DNA of 64,000 bases from NCBI GenBank assembly GCA_041483135.1, contig JBGPFE010000020.1:1-64000 (forward strand), written 5' to 3'. A program made the translations under genes and the position numbers. This document shows, piece by piece, positions 59,240-64,000 of this stretch (positions are counted from its first letter, which is position 1; every line of letters starts with the position of its first letter). The DNA is from PALSA-1004 sp041483135 (GTDB taxonomy: Bacteria > Pseudomonadota > Gammaproteobacteria > Burkholderiales > SG8-41). A model generated the notes under the pieces. It was given only the letters and a program-made list of their open reading frames with translations. It had not been told where the DNA came from and did no database searches.

Positions 59240-59773
59240 CTACTTCTTCTTGGTCTCTTTGAGGACCACCGCCTCGTTAACATAGCGCACGCCCTTGCCT
59301 TTGTACGGCTCGGGCCGGCGGTAGGCGCGCACTTCGGCGGCAACCTGTCCGACCGCCTGCTTGTCGATGCCCTTGATCACGATCTCGGTCTGGGTCGGCG
59401 TCTCGACCTTGATACCTTTCGGCATCTGGTGCACGACCGGATGCGAAAACCCGAGCGTCAGGTTCAGTTTGTCGCCCTGCGCCTGCGCGCGGTAGCCGAC
59501 GCCGACCAGCGTCAGCTTCTTTTCGTAGCCCTTGGTCACGCCGCACACCATGTTCGCGACCAGCGCGCGCACCGTGCCCGACATCGCATTGGCGGCAGTC
59601 GAGTCGTTGGCGACCTTGACCTGCAGCCTGTTCTCGACCTTCTCGACCGTGACCTGCGACGACAAGGACTGTTTCAGCGTGCCGAGCGGGCCTTTCACCG
59701 AAATCTCGCTCGCCGACAGCTGGACTTCGACATTGGCCGGCAATTCGACCGGGGAGTTTCCTATTCTTGACAT
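59240..59773 (-). CDS. rplF: 50S ribosomal protein L6
   Basis: The 177-residue protein opens MSRIGNSPVELPANVEVQLS and has LVGVGYRAQAQGDKLNLTLG and the end block RRPEPYKGKGVRYVNEAVVL. It lies near the factor-binding site of the 50S subunit. It is nine bases upstream of rplR. Confidence 0.98.
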   Translation of the reverse strand: MSRIGNSPVELPANVEVQLSASEISVKGPLGTLKQSLSSQVTVEKVENRLQVKVANDSTAANAMSGTVRALVANMVCGVTKGYEKKLTLVGVGYRAQAQGDKLNLTLGFSHPVVHQMPKGIKVETPTQTEIVIKGIDKQAVGQVAAEVRAYRRPEPYKGKGVRYVNEAVVLKETKKK

Positions 59774-59798
59774 CGCTATTCCTCGCTTGCAGCGTCAA

Positions 59799-60194
59799 CT
59801 ATGCAACGATGCACAACACTTCGCCGCCGATGCCCAGTCCCCGCGCCTTGCGGTCGGTCATCACGCCCTTCGAGGTCGAAACTATCGCCACGCCGAGTCC
59901 GTTCATCACCTTCGGTATGTCATCGCTCGGCTTGTAGACGCGCAGGCCCGGGCGGCTCACGCGCTCCAGTTTCTCGATCACCGGCCGGCCGGCGTAATAC
60001 TTGAGGCCGACTTCAAGCACCGGCTTGCCGTCCAGCGGGCGCACCGCGAAGTCGTCGATATAGCCTTCGTCCTTGAGGACCTTGGCGATGGCGGCCTTGA
60101 CCTTGCTCGCGGGCATCGCGACTGAAACTTTTTCCGACATCTGCGCATTGCGGATGCGCGTCAGCATATCGGCGATCGGATCACTCATGCTCAT
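59799..60194 (-). CDS. rpsH: 30S ribosomal protein S8
   Basis: The 131-residue protein opens MSMSDPIADMLTRIRNAQMS and ends with GVMTDRKARGLGIGGEVLCI, both S8 hallmarks. S8 binds 16S rRNA and represses the spc operon in E. coli. The ATG at 60194 is used, with GAGCAAAAGAAACC upstream; the frame continues upstream as antisense-like sequence into rpsN. Confidence 0.97.
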   Translation of the reverse strand: MSMSDPIADMLTRIRNAQMSEKVSVAMPASKVKAAIAKVLKDEGYIDDFAVRPLDGKPVLEVGLKYYAGRPVIEKLERVSRPGLRVYKPSDDIPKVMNGLGVAIVSTSKGVMTDRKARGLGIGGEVLCIVA

Positions 60195-60208
60195 GGTTTC
60201 TTTTGCTC

Positions 60209-60514
60209 CTACCAGCTCGCCTTGATCACGCCGGGAATTTCGCCGCGCATCGCGATGTCGCGCAGCTTGCCGCGGCCGAGGCCGAATTTGCGGTACACCC
60301 CGCGCGGACGGCCGGTGAGCGCGCAACGGTTGCGCAACCGCACCGGGCTCGCATTGCGTGGCAGCTTCTGGAGCTTCAAGCGCGCTTCATAGCGGTCCTC
60401 TGGGCTCAACTTCTGATCGTTGATGATCGCCATCAACTGCTCGCGCTTGGCGGCGAATTTTTTCACCGTCTTGCGGCGGTTCTGGTCACGGAGTTTCAAA
60501 GCGAGTTTGGACAT
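60209..60514 (-). CDS. rpsN: 30S ribosomal protein S14
   Basis: The 101-residue protein ends LTGRPRGVYRKFGLGRGKLR-DIAMRGEIPGVIKASW and has RNRCALTGRPRG with a single Cys, so it is the zinc-independent C- form. It lies in the 30S head. It is three bases downstream of rplE. Confidence 0.97.
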   Translation of the reverse strand: MSKLALKLRDQNRRKTVKKFAAKREQLMAIINDQKLSPEDRYEARLKLQKLPRNASPVRLRNRCALTGRPRGVYRKFGLGRGKLRDIAMRGEIPGVIKASW

Positions 60515-60517
60515 GGT

Positions 60518-61111
60518 TCAGTTCCTGAACGGGAATTTAAATGCCGCCAAGAGCGCCCTGCCTTCCTCGTTGGTTCTGGCGGAGGTGGTGATCGTGATGT
60601 TCATGCCGCGCAGGGCATCGATCTTGTCGTACTCGATCTCGGGGAAAATGATCTGTTCCTTGACGCCGAAATTGAAATTGCCGCGGCCGTCGAACGACTT
60701 CACAGGGATACCGCGGAAATCGCGAATGCGCGGGATCGCAACCGTTACCAGGCGGTCGAGGAATTCATACATGCGCGTGCCGCGCAGCGTGACCTTGCAG
60801 CCGATCGGATAGCCGGAGCGGATTTTGAACACCGCGATCGACTTGCGCGATTTGGTCACGAGCGGCTTCTGGCCGGCTATCTTGGTCATGTCGGCGACCG
60901 CGTTGTCCAAAATCTTCTTGTCATTCACCGCTTCGCCGACGCCCATGTTGAGCGTGATTTTCTCGATGCGCGGGACCTGCATCACCGACTTGTAGCCGAA
61001 CTGCTGCATCATCTGCTTGATCACGTGGTCGCGATAGAGGGATTGCATCCGCGCCTGGGCCGCGGCTGCCATGCCTTTGCTAGTCTTGGCTGGAGTGGCT
61101 GGAGTACTCAT
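60518..61111 (-). CDS. rplE: 50S ribosomal protein L5
   Basis: The 197-residue protein has VMQVPRIEKITLNMGVGEAV and FDGRGNFNFGVKEQIIFPEI, standard L5. About 18 extra residues (MSTPATPAKTSKGMAAAAQA) precede the usual start, making it longer than the 179 of E. coli. The ATG at 61111 overlaps the rplX stop (ATGA); internal ATGs at 61072 and 61048 are alternatives. Confidence 0.96.
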   Translation of the reverse strand: MSTPATPAKTSKGMAAAAQARMQSLYRDHVIKQMMQQFGYKSVMQVPRIEKITLNMGVGEAVNDKKILDNAVADMTKIAGQKPLVTKSRKSIAVFKIRSGYPIGCKVTLRGTRMYEFLDRLVTVAIPRIRDFRGIPVKSFDGRGNFNFGVKEQIIFPEIEYDKIDALRGMNITITTSARTNEEGRALLAAFKFPFRN

Positions 61112-61431
61112 GCATCGATTACTTCGCCGTTGGATTTGTAGTAGCGCACGCGGCGGCCGTCGTCGAGCAGCTTGGTGCCGATCCGGTCGGCTTTCTTGGT
61201 GGCCGGATTGAAAATCGCGACATTCGACACGTGCAGCGGCATTTCCTTGTCGACGATGCCGCCGGTAGTGCCCTTCATCGGGTTCGGGCGCTGGTGTTTC
61301 TTGACGCGGTTTGCGCCCTCGATGAGCACGTGCTCGAGGTCGACCACGCGCAGCACGGTGCCGCGCTTGCCCTTGTCCTTGCCGGTGATGACGATCACGT
61401 CATCGCCTTTCTTGATCTTGCGCATGCTCAT
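61108..61431 (-). CDS. rplX: 50S ribosomal protein L24
   Basis: The 107-residue protein has the KOW motif MRKIKKGDDVIVITGKDKGK and EGANRVKKHQRPNPMKGTTG. It starts 50S assembly. It overlaps rplE by four bases and lies 23 bases after rplN. Confidence 0.97.
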   Translation of the reverse strand: MSMRKIKKGDDVIVITGKDKGKRGTVLRVVDLEHVLIEGANRVKKHQRPNPMKGTTGGIVDKEMPLHVSNVAIFNPATKKADRIGTKLLDDGRRVRYYKSNGEVIDA

Positions 61432-61454
61432 TTACCCTCATTTGCCTTCAGCTC

Positions 61455-61823
61455 TTACAGAACTTCCGGCGCGAGCGAAACAATCTTCATGAAACGCTCA
61501 GTGCGCAGCTCGCGCGTTACCGGACCGAAAATGCGGGTGCCGATCGGCTCCAGCTTCGGCGTCAGCAGCACGGCGGCATTGCTGTCGAACTTGATCATCG
61601 AGCCGTCGGAACGGCGTATGCCCTTGGCGGTGCGCACGACCACCGCATCGTAGATTTCGCCCTTCTTGACGCGGCCGCGGGGAGCCGCGTCCTTCACGCT
61701 GACCTTGATCACGTCACCGATGCCGGCGTAGCGGCGCTTCGAGCCGCCGAGCACCTTGATGCACATCACGGCGCGCGCGCCGGTGTTGTCGGCAACATCC
61801 AGGATGGATTGCATCTGTATCAT
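61455..61823 (-). CDS. rplN: 50S ribosomal protein L14
   Basis: The 122-residue protein opens MIQMQSILDVADNTGARAVM and ends VTRELRTERFMKIVSLAPEV, standard L14. It is the first gene of the spc operon here: a 205-base gap with a promoter separates it from rpsQ. Confidence 0.98.
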   Translation of the reverse strand: MIQMQSILDVADNTGARAVMCIKVLGGSKRRYAGIGDVIKVSVKDAAPRGRVKKGEIYDAVVVRTAKGIRRSDGSMIKFDSNAAVLLTPKLEPIGTRIFGPVTRELRTERFMKIVSLAPEVL

Positions 61824-61869
61824 TTTTGCTCTCGATTAAAAGCCGCAACTTTTTTCCAACTTGATCCGC

Positions 61870-61884
61870 CCGGCAACGTGCCGG
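61870..61884 (-). promoter_or_regulatory. Hairpin in the spc operon leader
   Basis: CCGGCA at 61870-61875 pairs with TGCCGG at 61879-61884 around a three-base loop, in the rpsQ-rplN gap downstream of the predicted spc promoter. No T-run follows, so it is a leader structure rather than a terminator. Confidence 0.45.
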
Positions 61885-61976
61885 CAGTCAGTCTTGGAAC
61901 CCGTCCGGGTCAGGTCATCCGCGCCAGCCAAGCCGCTAACGTCAAAATCCGCGGCGCGACGCAACGAAAACGTGTG

Positions 61977-62005
61977 ATTTTACAGAAAATCCCTATCTAT
62001 TTCAA
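61977..62005 (-). promoter_or_regulatory. Sigma-70 promoter of the spc operon
   Basis: On the minus strand TTGAAA (62000-62005) and TAAAAT (61977-61982) are separated by exactly 17 bases; each differs from consensus at one position. It lies in the rpsQ-rplN gap, so the transcript would have a leader of about 145 bases before rplN. Confidence 0.75.
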
Positions 62006-62028
62006 GCGTTTTCAAGCTATGCAGGCAC

Positions 62029-62295
62029 TTAAACCGTGCGCGCCTTCTCGATCAGCTTGGTCACCCGCCAGGCCTTGGTCTTCGCGAGCGGCCGGCACTC
62101 CTCGATCAGCACCGTATCGCCTTCCTTGAACGCGTTCTGCTCGTCATGGGCGTGGTATTTCTTCGAGCGCGTGATGATTTTGCCGTAAAGCGGGTGTTTG
62201 ACGCGGCGCTCGACCAGCACCGTCACCGTTTTGTCCATTTTGTCGCTGAGGACGCGGCCGGTCAGCGTACGCTTGTTGCTGCTCGTTTCAGTCAT
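62029..62295 (-). CDS. rpsQ: 30S ribosomal protein S17
   Basis: The 88-residue protein has RTLTGRVLSDKMDKTVTVLV and HAFKEG-type block (NAFKEGDTVLIEECRPLAKT), standard S17. It overlaps rpmC by four bases and is the last gene of the S10 operon part. Confidence 0.97.
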   Translation of the reverse strand: MTETSSNKRTLTGRVLSDKMDKTVTVLVERRVKHPLYGKIITRSKKYHAHDEQNAFKEGDTVLIEECRPLAKTKAWRVTKLIEKARTV

Positions 62296-62486
62296 GACTG
62301 ACGTACCTTTTCGTTAAGGATGGTGCGTACGCGCGCGATGTCGCGGCGCACTTTCCCGATCTGGCTGTTGTTGGTCAGCTGCTGGGTTGCCACCTGCATG
62401 CGCAGGCCGAACTGCGCTTTCAGCAGTTCGTTGAGCTCCTGCTGCAGCTCGGCCGGGCTCTTGGCTCTCAATTCGCTCGCTTTCAC
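62292..62486 (-). CDS. rpmC: 50S ribosomal protein L29
   Basis: The 64-residue protein opens MKASELRAKSPAELQQELNE and ends with RRDIARVRTILNEKVRQS, standard L29. It lies at the exit tunnel near the trigger-factor site. It starts three bases after rplP. Confidence 0.97.
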   Translation of the reverse strand: MKASELRAKSPAELQQELNELLKAQFGLRMQVATQQLTNNSQIGKVRRDIARVRTILNEKVRQS

Positions 62487-62489
62487 GGC

Positions 62490-62906
62490 TTAACCTCCAA
62501 CCATACGGTGCACGAACGTGGTCAGCAGCGGCAGCTTGGCGGCCGCCAGGCGGAACGCCTCGCGCGCCTCGGCCTCATCGATGCCGTCCATTTCATACAG
62601 CACTTTGCCCGGCACGATCTCGGCGACCCAGTATTCCGGGTTGCCTTTGCCGTTGCCCATGCGCACTTCGGCCGGCTTCCGCGAAATCGGCTTGTCCGGG
62701 AAAATGCGGATCCAGATGCGGCCGCCGCGTCTGATGTGGCGAGTCATCGCGCGGCGCGCAGCTTCGATCTGGCGCGCAGTCAACCGGCCGCGCGTGACCG
62801 CCTTCAGGCCGTATTCGCCGAAGCTTACCTTGTTGCCGCGAGTCGCCACGCCTTTGTTGCGGCCCTTCTGTTCCTTGCGGTACTTCCGTCTAGCTGGCTG
62901 CAGCAT
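62490..62906 (-). CDS. rplP: 50S ribosomal protein L16
   Basis: The 138-residue protein opens MLQPARRKYRKEQKGRNKGV and has RHIRRGGRIWIRIFPDKPIS and EAFRLAAAKLPLLTTFV, standard L16. It sits near the A site of the 50S subunit. Its start overlaps the rpsC end by 17 bases. Confidence 0.98.
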   Translation of the reverse strand: MLQPARRKYRKEQKGRNKGVATRGNKVSFGEYGLKAVTRGRLTARQIEAARRAMTRHIRRGGRIWIRIFPDKPISRKPAEVRMGNGKGNPEYWVAEIVPGKVLYEMDGIDEAEAREAFRLAAAKLPLLTTFVHRMVGG

Positions 62907-63660
62907 GTTTCGCTCCTGACCTTCTCTTCTTCGTTGCGGCCTTCGGCGCAGGCTTATCGGACGCGGGTTTGGGTTTATCAGGCACGGGCACCTCCGCAGC
63001 GGCGACCGGCGCCGCGAGCGGCTGCTCATGCTTGCTCATGATCTCGCCTTTGAACACCCACACCTTGATGCCGATCACGCCATAGGTGGTCTTGGCTTCG
63101 GAAAATCCGTAATCGATGTCCGCGCGCAGCGTATGCAACGGCACGCGGCCCTCGCGGTACCATTCGGTGCGCGCGATCTCGATCCCGTTCAGCCGTCCCG
63201 CGCTCATGATCTTGATGCCCTGCGCGCCGAGCCGCATTGCGTTGGTGATCGCGCGCTTCATCGCACGGCGGAACATGATGCGCTTCTGCAGCTGCTGCGC
63301 GATCGAGTCGGAAATCAGTTGCGCGTCGAGTTCGGGCTTGCGGATTTCCTCGATGTTGATATGCACCGGCACGCGCAGCATCTTCTGCAGCTGCGCCTTG
63401 AGCGATTCGATGTCCTCGCCCTTCTTGCCGATCACGACACCGGGGCGCGCGCTGTATATCGTGATCTTGGCGTTCTTCGCCGGGCGCTCGATTATGATCT
63501 TGCCGACGGCGGCATGCGCGAGCTTCTGTTTCAGAAAATCACGCACCTTGATGTCTTCCTGCAGCATGACCGGGAAGTTCTTGCTGTTCGCGTACCACTT
63601 CGACGACCAGTTGCGCAACACCGAGAGCCGGAAACCGACCGGATGTATTTTTTGTCCCAT
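62890..63660 (-). CDS. rpsC: 30S ribosomal protein S3
   Basis: The 256-residue protein opens MGQKIHPVGFRLSVLRNWSS and has the KH motif PGVVIGKKGEDIESLKAQL and RADIDYGFSEAKTTYGVIGI. After the usual end (VWVFKGEI) there are about 45 more residues, Ala/Pro/Lys-rich (PVPDKPKPASDKPAPKAATK). The ATG at 63660 gives the correct start; the frame is open to 63780. Confidence 0.97.
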   Translation of the reverse strand: MGQKIHPVGFRLSVLRNWSSKWYANSKNFPVMLQEDIKVRDFLKQKLAHAAVGKIIIERPAKNAKITIYSARPGVVIGKKGEDIESLKAQLQKMLRVPVHINIEEIRKPELDAQLISDSIAQQLQKRIMFRRAMKRAITNAMRLGAQGIKIMSAGRLNGIEIARTEWYREGRVPLHTLRADIDYGFSEAKTTYGVIGIKVWVFKGEIMSKHEQPLAAPVAAAEVPVPDKPKPASDKPAPKAATKKRRSGAKHAAAS

Positions 63661-63662
63661 GA

Positions 63663-64000
63663 CTATTTCCTTCCGTCGCCGACGGTCAGGTGAATGTGGC
63701 AGCTGTGCTTGAGTACACGCACGCCGCGGCCCTTGGCGCGCGCGGAAAATCGCTTCAGCACCGGCCCTTTTTCGACGCAAATACGCGTCACTTTGAGCTC
63801 GTCGATGTCGGCGCCGTCGTTGTGCTCGGCGTTGGCTATCGCGGACTCGAGAACTTTGCGGATGATTGCCGCGCCTTTTTTCGGGCTGAAAGAAAGGACA
63901 TTGAGCGCTTTCTCGACCTGCAGGCCGCGGATCTGATCGGCGACCAGCCGGCCTTTCTGTGCCGACAGCCGCACGCCGTTTAGTTTTGCCTTGGTTTCCA
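63663..64000 (-). CDS. rplV: 50S ribosomal protein L22, start codon cut by the window edge
   Basis: The protein reads (M)ETKAKLNGVRLSAQKGRLVA and ends KHSCHIHLTVGDGRK, standard L22. The last two bases of the window are the TG of its ATG, so one base is missing. A GTG at 63974 is an internal Val codon, not the start. L22 lines the exit tunnel. It is two bases upstream of rpsC. Confidence 0.97.
   Translation of the reverse strand, partial: ETKAKLNGVRLSAQKGRLVADQIRGLQVEKALNVLSFSPKKGAAIIRKVLESAIANAEHNDGADIDELKVTRICVEKGPVLKRFSARAKGRGVRVLKHSCHIHLTVGDGRK

Noticed and set aside
1..64000. CRISPR array, tRNA or rRNA genes, prophage or complete insertion sequence
   Set aside because: I saw no regularly spaced repeats with spacers, no tRNA-like cloverleaf or rRNA sequence, and no transposase, integrase or phage structural gene. 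Only small non-autonomous-looking elements are present.

Overview
This is a GC-rich proteobacterial chromosome segment. The complete S10/spc/alpha ribosomal gene order, the style of the core proteins and the many Bug-type (tripartite tricarboxylate transporter, TTT) receptor genes point to a betaproteobacterium of Burkholderiales/Nitrosomonadales type, probably environmental. That assignment is an inference from gene content; there is no rRNA gene in the window.

Layout. 1-8.9 kb: housekeeping and envelope genes (partial MlaD-like lipid-transport protein, tandem-CAP secreted protein, STAS-like protein, phosphatidylserine synthase, Crp/Fnr regulator, HdeD-like and PAP2 membrane proteins, a periplasmic substrate-binding protein, a Tat-signal Rossmann oxidoreductase, an alpha/beta hydrolase). 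9.2-24 kb: organic-acid catabolism modules, each a Bug receptor beside CoA-ester enzymes (CoA transferase, CitE-like lyase, MmgE/PrpD), a cupin or a sugar epimerase. 24-32 kb: SRAP protein, DEDDy exonuclease, DNA polymerase IV, a TonB-like anchored protein, YciI and carboxymuconolactone decarboxylase (CMD) proteins, a second alpha/beta hydrolase, and a degenerate ClpX-like AAA+ ATPase. 32.6-50.2 kb: more Bug receptors, four of them head to tail at 40.1-44.3 kb, with nitroreductase, a dienoyl-CoA-reductase-like flavoenzyme, DUF1847 protein, TauD dioxygenase, GST, a frameshifted mandelate-racemase-type enzyme and MmgE/PrpD. 50.2-52.3 kb: DUF488, SAM hydrolase and M15 peptidase, apparently one operon. 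52.4-64 kb, all on the minus strand: rplV-rpsC-rplP-rpmC-rpsQ / rplN-rplX-rplE-rpsN-rpsH-rplF-rplR-rpsE-rpmD-rplO-secY-infA-rpmJ / rpsM-rpsK-rpsD-rpoA-rplQ, closed by a clear terminator.

How it fits together. Twelve Bug receptor genes (eleven intact, one broken) occur without any TctA/TctB membrane genes, so they must share transporters encoded elsewhere or act as sensors. Most neighbours are enzymes of CoA-activated organic acids, which suggests uptake and breakdown of varied carboxylates.

Most notable signals: a 276-bp mobile-looking element that splits a Bug gene and leaves a 5-bp target duplication; a 107-bp inverted-repeat element inside the spc operon that supplies the stop codon of rplR; a ClpX paralogue lacking the zinc domain, the canonical GYVG pore loop and the RKH loop; a roughly 90-residue Ala/Lys tail on ribosomal protein L15; and an abundant set of intergenic hairpins built from iterated short words (seven copies of one family).
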